Source: DATLZB01 sp035574175 (GTDB lineage: Bacteria; Pseudomonadota; Alphaproteobacteria; Rhizobiales; Hyphomicrobiaceae). From it: 6,698 nucleotides of DNA. Below the pieces are notes generated by a model. It ran no database searches, was not told where the DNA came from, and was given only the letters and a program-made list of their open reading frames with translations. The DNA lies in assembly GCA_035574175.1 (NCBI GenBank), contig DATLZB010000216.1, positions 1 through 6,698 on the forward strand. Reading direction: 5' to 3'. The position numbers and the translations under genes were made by a program. This document shows, piece by piece, positions 1 through 5,403 of the stretch (the stretch's first letter is position 1; each line of letters opens with the position of its first letter).

Positions 1-252
1 GGTCGAATAGATGTTGCAGGAGGCCCAGCGCACCTCGGCCCCGAGCGCCTTGAGCGTCTCGATCAGCACCGCCGTCTGAATGGTCATGTGAAGGGAGCCG
101 GCGATGCGCGCCCCTTTGAGCGGTTGCTTTGGGCCGTACTCGTCGCGGGTTGCCATCAGTCCCGGCATCTCGGTCTCGGCGATGGCGATTTCCTTGCGCC
201 CCCAATCGGCAAGGGAAAGGTCCTTGACCACGTAATCCCCGGCAGCACGCAT
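1..252 (-). CDS. ahcY: S-adenosylhomocysteine hydrolase (adenosylhomocysteinase), N-terminal part
   Basis: This NAD-dependent cytosolic enzyme reversibly hydrolyses S-adenosylhomocysteine to adenosine and homocysteine, clearing the product inhibitor of methyltransferases in the activated methyl cycle. Only the first 84 codons are present; the rest lies beyond the left edge (the family is usually about 430-470 residues). The visible part is highly characteristic: DYVVKDLSLADWGRKEI near residues 6-22, ETEMPGLMATR at 26-36, then GARIAGSLHMTIQTAVLIE at about 47-65, whose His55 and Thr57 correspond to the substrate-site His and Thr of the family, and the WASCNIYST segment at the edge. The ATG at 252-250 is preceded by AAGGA at 265-261 with 8 nt spacing, and homology begins a few residues after it, so the start is well supported. 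It points away from the vWA gene and has its own leader with a candidate operator and a hairpin. In related genomes it usually lies just after ptsH; here a gene on the other strand separates them. Confidence 0.97.
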   Translation of the reverse strand, partial: MRAAGDYVVKDLSLADWGRKEIAIAETEMPGLMATRDEYGPKQPLKGARIAGSLHMTIQTAVLIETLKALGAEVRWASCNIYST

Positions 253-278
253 GCTGGTATTCCTTGTGTTGAATGCCG

Positions 279-326
279 GCGTCCGATCGCCGCCGCCGTC
301 TTCTAGCGGCACAGCCGACCGGACGC
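279..326 (-). promoter_or_regulatory. Strong hairpin in the ahcY 5' leader
   Basis: Read on the minus strand, arm GCGTCCGGTCGGC (326-314) can pair with GGCGATCGGACGC (291-279). The first 11 positions pair without interruption, with one G-U wobble. Inside this stem, GCCGC and GCGGC can form a second 5-bp helix closing a loop of about 9 nt. The structure ends about 14 nt before the AAGGA Shine-Dalgarno of ahcY, so it lies in the transcribed leader if transcription starts near the palindrome at 331-352. It could be a regulatory or stabilising leader element. I do not recognise the conserved core of the SAH riboswitch, SAM-II or SAM/SAH riboswitches in it, and there is no U-run after it, so it is not a typical intrinsic attenuator. 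Confidence 0.5.
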
Positions 327-330
327 AAGG

Positions 331-352
331 ACATATAAAGAGATGCTTATGT
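331..352. promoter_or_regulatory. Imperfect palindrome upstream of ahcY, candidate SahR-type operator
   Basis: The 22-bp site begins ACATATAAAG and ends GCTTATGT. The outer five bases (ACATA/TATGT) match perfectly as an inverted repeat and the centre is AT-rich and only partly symmetric. It stands in a GC-rich background about 80 bp before the ahcY start. From family knowledge, the ArsR-family regulator SahR controls ahcY and methionine-cycle genes in several proteobacterial groups through AT-rich palindromes of this general look (ATAAAG...CTTTAT). The assignment is inference: no sahR gene is in the window and I cannot compare with a motif matrix. Confidence 0.5.
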
Positions 353-449
353 CTTCATTTGGTTGGCCGAACGGGCGATAAACCTGGCTTGATCGTTTAG
401 GGCAACCGCTTGCGGAAACAGTCCGGTCTTGCACCAATGGAAATCGCGG

Positions 450-476
450 CGCGTCGCGGCGTCCTGGCACGACGCG
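450..476. repeat. Inverted repeat (7-bp arms) upstream of the vWA gene
   Basis: CGCGTCG at 450-456 and CGACGCG at 470-476 are perfect reverse complements separated by 13 bp. The repeat lies about 120 bp before the vWA start, just before the AT-rich segment. It is not followed by a T-run, so a terminator is unlikely. It might be a protein-binding dyad or chance in GC-rich DNA. Confidence 0.3.
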
Positions 477-509
477 TAGATAAACGAAGAAATAACCTCT
501 GAAACAAAA

Positions 510-532
510 GATTTTTCGGGATTTTTATTTTT
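510..532. promoter_or_regulatory. Phased T-tracts upstream of the vWA gene
   Basis: GATTTTT occurs at 510-516 and again at 520-526, exactly 10 bp apart, and is followed by another TTTTT at 528-532. T-tracts repeated at one helical turn favour intrinsic DNA bending and would suit an UP-like or bent promoter region. The segment stands out against the surrounding GC-rich sequence and lies about 65-90 bp before the vWA start codon. No clear -10 hexamer was found next to it. Confidence 0.35.
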
Positions 533-584
533 ACTCGCGGGAAACAATTGCTGCCGCATCATGCCCCAGCAAAGAATAAAGAGC

Positions 585-590
585 AGGAGG
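585..590 (+). promoter_or_regulatory. Shine-Dalgarno that fixes the vWA gene start
   Basis: AGGAGG ends 6 nt before the ATG at 597. It decides between this start and the in-frame ATG at 561, which would add 12 residues and has no comparable site upstream. Confidence 0.85.
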
Positions 591-596
591 CGTATC

Positions 597-2006
597 ATGT
601 CTCGGCTGCGGACGCAGCACGCAATCGCTTGGCGGGACGGGTTGCTCGGCCGCTTCGCCCGCGACCGGTCGGGCAACGTGGCCATGATCTTCGGGCTGGT
701 CACGCTGATCGTGATCACGCTTGTCGGCGGCGCCGTCGACTACGGACGCTGGCTCAACGCCAAGAGTCAAAACCAGGGCGCGCTGGACGCGGCCGTGTTG
801 GCGGCGGGCCGGGCCTTGCAGACGTCCGGAGGCAACACCGCCGAGGCGATCGGCGCCGGCAACAGCTACTACGCCAAGATGAAATCGCTGATTACCGTCC
901 GCGACACATCCTCCTTCGAGCTGACCCAGGACGGCACCGCCGTCCGCGGCACCAGCGACTCCTTCGTCGCCACGCCGTTCCTCAGTCTCGTCGGCATCAA
1001 CGAGCTGCCCATCTACATCGGCGCCGAGGCAGTTCTTGCGGCTGGGGGCAACTCTGAGTCCAACATCGAGGTCTCGCTGATGCTCGACGTTACCGGTTCG
1101 ATGGCGGGCAGCAAAATCACCGACCTCAAGGACGCCGCCAAGGACCTGATCGACATCGTGGTGTGGGCGGATCAGAACCAACACACCTCCAAGGTCGCCA
1201 TCGCACCGTTTGCGCCGACCGTCAACGTCGGCGACTTCTTCAAGGCGGTCACCAACGAAGACCCGAACGGCAAGCCGCCCACTTACAGCTACCCGAAGTC
1301 CTGCTACAACAGCAAAGGCCAGCTGAAGAAGAGCTGCGAGGGCGACTCCGATTACATGGTCGATCCGGGTTACCCGCCGCGAGCCAAGTGCGTAGTCGAG
1401 CGCACGGGCACCTACGAATTCAAGGAGGACGCGCCCGGGCCGGACAAGTGGATCCCGTCCTGGAATGCCGTCACCGGATCGAACTCGACGAGCTGCACGC
1501 CGGCCGTATCGATCGTGCCGCTGACCGCCGACAAGACCAAGCTCAAGAACACCATCGACTCCTTTGTCGCGAGCGGCAGCACGGCAGGCGCCGTCGGCAC
1601 GGCGTGGGCATGGTACCTGATCTCGCCGGAGTGGAGCACGATCTGGCCGGCGGAAAGCAGGCCCGCACCCTACAGCGACCTCACCACCCTCGGTCCCAAC
1701 GGACAGCCCAGGCTAATGAAGATCGCGGTGCTCATGACGGACGGCGAGTACAACTACTACCAAGGCAAATCGGCCAGCGCGTCGACCGTCTCGAGCAAGG
1801 CCAAGACCCTGTGCACCAACATGAAAGCCAAGGGCATTTTGGTCTACACGGTCGGCTTCCAGCTCGATACGCAGCTTGCCAAGGACACCATGCTGGCCTG
1901 CGCCACCGATCCGAGTTACGCCTACAATGCGGGTGACGGCGAGGAGCTGAGGCAAGCGTTCCGCGACATCGCGCTGAAGATCGCCACGCTGCGCATTGCC
2001 AAGTGA
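597..2006 (+). CDS. TadG-like membrane-anchored protein with von Willebrand factor A domain
   Basis: The 469-residue protein has a basic N-terminus, then RSGNVAMIFGL at 24-34 leading into one hydrophobic segment (about 27-49) and the VDYGRWLNAKSQNQ and ALDAAVLAAGR motifs. This is the TadE/TadG N-terminal domain of Flp/tight-adherence pilus proteins. The remainder should be periplasmic or surface-exposed. A vWA domain starts near 157: the metal-ion (MIDAS) residues are visible as DVTGS at 164-168, Thr329 in GSTAG, and Asp382 in LMTDGEYN. Between the second strand (KVAIAPFAPTVNVG, 199-212) and LTADKTKLKNTI (309-320) is an insertion of roughly 95 residues with Cys236, 247, 265 and 300; with Cys406 and 435 that makes six cysteines, consistent with disulfides in an exported domain. 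The start is set by AGGAGG. No other tad/cpa gene is present, so it is an orphan here, and a role in adhesion, surface structure or envelope integrity is only inference. It is intact, with no frameshift, and convergent with ptsH. Confidence 0.88.
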   Translation: MSRLRTQHAIAWRDGLLGRFARDRSGNVAMIFGLVTLIVITLVGGAVDYGRWLNAKSQNQGALDAAVLAAGRALQTSGGNTAEAIGAGNSYYAKMKSLITVRDTSSFELTQDGTAVRGTSDSFVATPFLSLVGINELPIYIGAEAVLAAGGNSESNIEVSLMLDVTGSMAGSKITDLKDAAKDLIDIVVWADQNQHTSKVAIAPFAPTVNVGDFFKAVTNEDPNGKPPTYSYPKSCYNSKGQLKKSCEGDSDYMVDPGYPPRAKCVVERTGTYEFKEDAPGPDKWIPSWNAVTGSNSTSCTPAVSIVPLTADKTKLKNTIDSFVASGSTAGAVGTAWAWYLISPEWSTIWPAESRPAPYSDLTTLGPNGQPRLMKIAVLMTDGEYNYYQGKSASASTVSSKAKTLCTNMKAKGILVYTVGFQLDTQLAKDTMLACATDPSYAYNAGDGEELRQAFRDIALKIATLRIAK

Positions 2007-2029
2007 GCTCACAACAGGCCTGACCAAGG

Positions 2030-2055
2030 AGCGGGACGCCCGGCGGCGTCCCGCT
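2030..2055. terminator. Perfect 11-bp hairpin between convergent genes, probable terminator
   Basis: AGCGGGACGCC (2030-2040) and GGCGTCCCGCT (2045-2055) are perfect reverse complements with a 4-nt loop CGGC. The hairpin starts 24 bp after the vWA gene stop and lies 67 bp beyond the ptsH stop on the other strand, a typical place for a bidirectional terminator. Neither side has a proper T-run (GACTTGTC on the plus side, CCTTGG on the minus side), so it may act with Rho or mainly protect 3' ends. Confidence 0.6.
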
Positions 2056-2121
2056 GACTTGTCAAGGCCCGCCGCCTGGTGGCTCGCCAAGCTGCGCGGA
2101 TCATAGGAGCACCACGTCCTT

Positions 2122-2424
2122 TCAGGGCTCTTCGACGCACTCCTCCCCGAAGCCGCCCGCGACCAGGGCCACGAGCGCCTCGATCGCCTCGGGCGCCTCC
2201 GGACCCTCGGCCGTCAGGTGGAGCTCAGCGCCGGGCCCCGCGGCCAACATCATCAGCCCCATGATCGACGTGCCGCCGACGGTGTGGCCATCGCGCGTGA
2301 CCGACACCTTGGCGTCGAAGCTTTCCGCGCACTTTACGAACTTGGCCGAGGCGCGCGCGTGCAGCCCTTTCCGGTTGCGGATCGTGACCACTGCCTCTGG
2401 CCTGCGACTGTCCAGCATGCCCAT
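2122..2424 (-). CDS. ptsH: HPr phosphocarrier protein of the regulatory PTS
   Basis: HPr is the small cytosolic carrier that takes phosphate from enzyme I (here presumably EI-Ntr, encoded elsewhere) and passes it to EIIA proteins; HPrK can also phosphorylate its regulatory serine. The 100-residue product carries both sites: His22 in RKGLHARAS and Ser53 in GGTSIMGLMML, matching His15 and Ser46 of the classical family. The protein is slightly long (the family is usually 85-95) because of an acidic C-terminal tail ending ECVEEP. It lies 10 nt after the EIIA stop and is the last gene of the minus-strand operon. Two ATGs are possible, at 2424 and 2418; neither has a clear Shine-Dalgarno, so translational coupling to the EIIA gene is likely. 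The further upstream in-frame ATG at 2469 would overlap the EIIA gene and is unlikely. Confidence 0.95.
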   Translation of the reverse strand: MGMLDSRRPEAVVTIRNRKGLHARASAKFVKCAESFDAKVSVTRDGHTVGGTSIMGLMMLAAGPGAELHLTAEGPEAPEAIEALVALVAGGFGEECVEEP

Positions 2425-2434
2425 GGGCTCGGGC

Positions 2435-2839
2435 TCACGGTTCGCCCGCAAGCACCTGGCTTGCCACATTGATGTACTTGCGCCCGGCCTCCTTGGCGAG
2501 ATCGACCGCTCTGGCCAGATCGCTTTCGCTGCGGATACTCGTTAGTTTGACGAGCATGGGCAGGTTGATTCCGGCGATCACCTCCACCCTCGCCTCGTCC
2601 ATGACCGAGATGGCGAGGTTGGACGGGGTGCCGCCGAACATGTCGGTGAGTACCACCACACCGGAGCCGGTATCGACCCGATGGATTGCGGCCAGGATCT
2701 CGTTGCGCCGCAGCTCCATGTCGTCCTCCGGTCCGATCGAGACCGATTCCAATTGGGTCTGCGGGCCGACGACATGCTCGAGAGCCGCCCGAAACTCCTG
2801 GGCGAGGCCGCCGTGCGTGACAATGACGAGTCCTATCAT
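2435..2839 (-). CDS. manX: PTS EIIA component, mannose (EIIA-Man) family
   Basis: This single-domain cytosolic EIIA of 134 residues accepts phosphate from His-phosphorylated HPr. The family signatures are clear: MIGLVIVTHGGLA with the phosphorylated His9, an acidic-polar helix, then VVVLTDMFGGTPSNLA at about 61-76 and the AGINLPML segment at 89-96. No IIB, IIC or IID permease gene is present, so in this setting it is a regulatory end-point rather than a sugar-transport subunit, as known for alphaproteobacterial PTS-Ntr loci. The ATG at 2839 matches the usual start of the family (MIGLVxVTHG) but its GGAG lies only 2 nt away. An in-frame ATG at 2854 adds five residues (MKIGA) and follows directly on a GGGGG; it cannot be excluded. 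The frame stays open far upstream to 3139, but that stretch encodes Arg/Pro-rich low-complexity sequence and is not part of the protein. A 218-bp gap separates it from hprK. Confidence 0.94.
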   Translation of the reverse strand: MIGLVIVTHGGLAQEFRAALEHVVGPQTQLESVSIGPEDDMELRRNEILAAIHRVDTGSGVVVLTDMFGGTPSNLAISVMDEARVEVIAGINLPMLVKLTSIRSESDLARAVDLAKEAGRKYINVASQVLAGEP

Positions 2840-3057
2840 GGCTCCAATCTTCATCCCCCGGCGTAACCGCCGGCAGGCGCTGTCGCCGACCGGCTGCACG
2901 CCCCCCCGCCTTCGGCACGGACCCTCCCGCGCGCCGCAATGAATGACAAGTGCGGGCCGAGGCCGCAAGAGGCGTGGCCGGGCCGGTGCCCAAAGCAAGC
3001 GCCCCCGTGATGCCGCAGGACCCCGGACGGACATCTTCCCGCAGCGTCTCCTGCCGC
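2840..3057 (-). other. Gap between hprK and the EIIA gene, no gene seen
   Basis: These 218 bp are unusually long for this otherwise tight operon (other junctions here are -8, 10 and 14 bp). Both strands stay open in more than one frame, but the translations are Arg/Pro/Gly-rich with no recognisable domain or Shine-Dalgarno, which is what GC-rich non-coding DNA gives. It includes the small hairpin at 2858-2873. A minus-strand TTGTCA near 2944-2949 resembles a -35 but has no matching -10. Confidence 0.5.
2858..2873 (-). promoter_or_regulatory. Small perfect hairpin just upstream of the EIIA start
   Basis: CCGGCG and CGCCGG form a perfect 6-bp stem with a 4-nt loop, GTTA on the minus strand. 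It ends 3 nt before the alternative ATG at 2854 and 18 nt before the preferred ATG at 2839. A purine run (GGGGG) overlaps its 3' base and continues to the ATG at 2854. It may mark a processing end or modulate initiation of the EIIA gene; the function is inferred from position only. Confidence 0.35.
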
Positions 3058-3510
3058 TCAGGCAGAGCCAAGGAGCGGCCTCATAAGCAGGAACAGCTTG
3101 AAGGGGGCGGAGGCCTCCGTTGCGTCGAGCTCGACGCAAGGTACTAAGGTTCCCGCGATCTCGGCGGGGGGCTTGGGCTCAGGCATCCGGGCCAGCGTGC
3201 CGGGTGGCACCAGGTCGACGACCAGCACCAGCTCGGCTTCGGCGACGAAAGGTACCTCAACGAGACCCACGCCGCGGACTTCCATGCGCCCCCTGATCGT
3301 ATCCGGAGAGCGCACAATCAAACGTTCGCCATTCCGCGAGGCCAAGACCTGGTCGTCGGCGACGAGCAGCGCCGGCCCACTCGCTATAGCGCCCGGTGCC
3401 GCCGCCACGCAGCGCAAGGCCAAATCCGATTTTCCCGATCCCGACGGGCCGCGGATCAGCACCGCCTTGCCGGCTACCGCGATGGCAGTACCGTGGATAA
3501 GTTCAGGCAC
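3058..3510 (-). CDS. hprK: HPr kinase/phosphorylase, short alphaproteobacterial form
   Basis: HprK uses ATP to phosphorylate the regulatory serine of HPr and, in the family, can remove it again. This product of about 150 residues is roughly half the length of Gram-positive HprK (about 310): it lacks the N-terminal domain and keeps only the catalytic core, which is usual in alphaproteobacteria. Visible are ELIHG at 3-7, the Walker A loop GPSGSGKS at 21-28, LVADDQV at 49-55 with the conserved Asp pair 52/53, and the HprK signature MEVRGVGLVEV at 76-86. There is no ATG in a suitable position; the best start is the GTG at 3510-3508, which reads into PELIHGTAI and overlaps the chvG stop by 8 bp, implying translational coupling. 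No convincing Shine-Dalgarno precedes it. Its target Ser53 of HPr is encoded two genes downstream. The identity is sure; the exact start is less so. Confidence 0.9.
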   Translation of the reverse strand: MPELIHGTAIAVAGKAVLIRGPSGSGKSDLALRCVAAAPGAIASGPALLVADDQVLASRNGERLIVRSPDTIRGRMEVRGVGLVEVPFVAEAELVLVVDLVPPGTLARMPEPKPPAEIAGTLVPCVELDATEASAPFKLFLLMRPLLGSA

Positions 3511-5389
3511 GGCGTATGCGGTGTGCGCCGCGCGAGGTGGAGCCCGCCTTCGGCACGGCCGGCGGCAGACGGACGATGAACCGCGCCCCGATCGGGGCGG
3601 CGGATCCGACCGCCTGCCCCGGCGGATAGCGGTTCTCGGCCCAGATCTTCCCGCCATGCGCAACGACGATGTCGCGCGAGATCGACAGGCCAAGACCCGA
3701 GTTGGTGCCGCGACTCCCGGTCGCCGTCGGCCGGTAAGTGTAGAAGCGTTCGAAGATGGTCTCGAGCTTGTCGGCCTCGATGCCGGGCCCTTCGTCTTCG
3801 ATGCTGAACTCGACCGCGTTCTCGTCTCTGCGCAGCTTGATTGTGACGGTGCCACCCTTGGGTGAGAAGGACACCGCATTATCCATCAGATTGGTAACGA
3901 CCTGCCATAACCGGCCCTCGTGCCCACTGACCACGAACTCACCAGGGCGCGCGCCGCGCACGGTCTCGAACTTGATATGGACTGTATCGGCATCGACGAT
4001 GTCACGGAACGTCGAGACGATGCCCGACAGCATCGCAGTGAGCTCGACGGGCTCCGACTCTTGAAGCGCCAGCTCAGCATCGAGCCGCGAGGCGTTCGAC
4101 ACGTCGGTGATCAGCCGGTTGAGTCGCTTCAACTCGTGCTGGATCTGCTGCACCAGCTGCACACGCTGCTCTTCGGTCTTGGCGTAGGCCAACGACTCAG
4201 CCGTCGAACGGGCCGCCGTGAGCGGATTCTTCAACTCGTGGGCGACGTCGGCCGCGAACTTTTCACTCGCTTCGATTCGGCGGTAGAGCGCATTCGTCAT
4301 CGCCGCGAAAGCGCCCGCCAGTTGCCCCACCTCGTCCCTCCGGTTCGAGAAATCGGGCAGCTCCTGGCGCGCGTTGATGCTGCGGCTGACGTTCTCCGCC
4401 GCCGCCGACAGACGCCGCATCGGACCGGCGACGGTCTGCGACAGGAGCAGGGAGGCAGCAATGGTCGCCAGCAGCGCCAGCAACGCCACCTTGAACAGGG
4501 CCATCCGTTCCTCGTCGAGGATGGCGTCGATCTCGCCGGGCGCCGTCGACAACAGCAACACCCCGTGTACCTGCTGCGCGCGGCGGATAGGAACGGCATA
4601 GGAGACGATCTGCTCACCCCACTCGTTGAGCAGCAGCATGGGCGTCGCCGTACCGGTCATCGCTGCCCGCACCTCGGGATAGTAGTTGCCGTTGGCGCGA
4701 CCGATCTCCTTGTAGACCGGCAAGTCGGAGCTGAAGAAATACTCCGTCATTCGGGTCCACACGTTCTTGGTCTTGGGCCGGACATTGCTCGTGTAGGGCG
4801 ATCGAGTGGGATCGGAGATCTGACCTTTGGTCAAAAGGTCGGCGGAATCGGTGATCAGCTTGCCGCCGCGATCGTAGATGCGAGCCCTGATCGTCGTGTT
4901 CTGCATCAGCTTGCGCAGAACGGGCGTAACCTTCTCCGGCCGCACCGAAAGCTCAAGCGCTGCAAAGCCGTCGCCGCGGCCCGCCAAGCGGGTTCCCTCA
5001 AGTTCAGGCAGCTTGTCGGGATCGAGCACGATGCGCTCGGTTTCGAGCGTCGCGTTGGCGGCAATGGCGGCCGCAATGATCTCGCCTTGCGCACCGAGGC
5101 TCTCGCGCTTGGCGGCGATCAGCCAGCCCTTGTACTGGCTGAGGTAAAGATAGCCCCCGAGCAGGATGAGCAGACCGAACAGATTGGAGACGATGATGCG
5201 CCGGGTAAGGCTCGCCGAGACGAAGCGAACGATCGCGAGCTGACGCACGCCACGGCCGAGTCGAGCGAGGATGGGCTCCAAGCGGGCAACGAAGCCTGAG
5301 ACGACGTAGGAGGCACTTCGGAGCTGCTCACGCGCCCCCCTCCATGCGTCGTCGGTCCGCGACCGCGCCCGCTCTGCGTCGAATGCCAT
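3503..5389 (-). CDS. chvG: ChvG-type membrane sensor histidine kinase (ExoS/BvrS orthologue)
   Basis: The 628-residue inner-membrane kinase is paired with ChvI; the family responds to acid or envelope stress and controls surface polysaccharide, motility and host interaction in rhizobia, Agrobacterium and Brucella. The layout is typical: a cytosolic N-terminus of about 60 residues, TM1 at about 64-83 (IIVSNLFGLLILLGGYLYL), a periplasmic sensor of about 210 residues, TM2 at about 298-320, HAMP at about 320-372, and the dimerisation/phosphoacceptor motif FAADVAHELKNPL with His384. The ATPase domain shows the N box (TNLMDNAVSF, 499-508), DEGPGIE at 532-538, the F box ETIFERFYTY at 543-552, and GTNSGLGLSI at 561-570. 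The start ATG has GGGGG 4 nt upstream and lies 14 nt after chvI. Length and motifs are complete. In rhizobia the periplasmic inhibitor ExoR acts on this kinase; it is not in the window. Confidence 0.96.
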   Translation of the reverse strand: MAFDAERARSRTDDAWRGAREQLRSASYVVSGFVARLEPILARLGRGVRQLAIVRFVSASLTRRIIVSNLFGLLILLGGYLYLSQYKGWLIAAKRESLGAQGEIIAAAIAANATLETERIVLDPDKLPELEGTRLAGRGDGFAALELSVRPEKVTPVLRKLMQNTTIRARIYDRGGKLITDSADLLTKGQISDPTRSPYTSNVRPKTKNVWTRMTEYFFSSDLPVYKEIGRANGNYYPEVRAAMTGTATPMLLLNEWGEQIVSYAVPIRRAQQVHGVLLLSTAPGEIDAILDEERMALFKVALLALLATIAASLLLSQTVAGPMRRLSAAAENVSRSINARQELPDFSNRRDEVGQLAGAFAAMTNALYRRIEASEKFAADVAHELKNPLTAARSTAESLAYAKTEEQRVQLVQQIQHELKRLNRLITDVSNASRLDAELALQESEPVELTAMLSGIVSTFRDIVDADTVHIKFETVRGARPGEFVVSGHEGRLWQVVTNLMDNAVSFSPKGGTVTIKLRRDENAVEFSIEDEGPGIEADKLETIFERFYTYRPTATGSRGTNSGLGLSISRDIVVAHGGKIWAENRYPPGQAVGSAAPIGARFIVRLPPAVPKAGSTSRGAHRIRRA

Positions 5390-5403
5390 CCGACCCCCGA
5401 GCC

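Larger units (their letters stand above)
253..596. other. Divergent intergenic region between ahcY and the vWA gene
   Basis: This 344-bp stretch has no convincing gene. Going from ahcY outward it holds the ahcY Shine-Dalgarno, a long leader hairpin (279-326), a 22-bp imperfect palindrome (331-352), a second inverted repeat (450-476), an AT-rich segment with phased T-tracts (about 485-532), and the Shine-Dalgarno of the vWA gene (585-590). It should contain both divergent promoters. I could not pick convincing -35/-10 pairs for either; a TATATG on the minus strand inside the palindrome could be the ahcY -10, but no good -35 sits at the right distance. Confidence 0.7.

Noticed and set aside
279..326. 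Known SAH or SAM riboswitch upstream of ahcY
   Set aside because: The hairpin is real as base pairing, but I could not find the conserved cores of those riboswitch classes, so no class is assigned.
561..596. Upstream in-frame ATG that would extend the vWA protein by 12 residues
   Set aside because: The ATG at 597 has AGGAGG at ideal spacing; the upstream one has none, and the extension would place the Shine-Dalgarno inside the coding sequence.
347..598. Minus-strand open frame of about 83 codons starting opposite the vWA start, with a hydrophobic N-terminus (MIRLLLFILCWGMM)
   Set aside because: It has no Shine-Dalgarno, overlaps the vWA ribosome site in antisense, has no recognisable domain after the hydrophobic stretch and looks like a chance frame in the intergenic region.
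2060..2065. Minus-strand TTGACA resembling a -35 box after ptsH
   Set aside because: The sequence at -10 distance falls in the GC-rich hairpin at 2030-2055 and nothing resembles TATAAT; there is also no gene start suitably placed before ahcY.
2840..3139. N-terminal extension of the EIIA protein by up to 100 residues through the open upstream frame
   Set aside because: The sequence is Arg/Pro/Gly-rich, overlaps hprK, and the family starts at the MIGLVIVTHG segment.
3920..5299. Long plus-strand open frame of 459 codons antisense to chvG
   Set aside because: It is the complement of a clearly conserved kinase; the translation is rich in Arg, Gln, His and Leu without any domain, as expected from GC-rich antisense frames.
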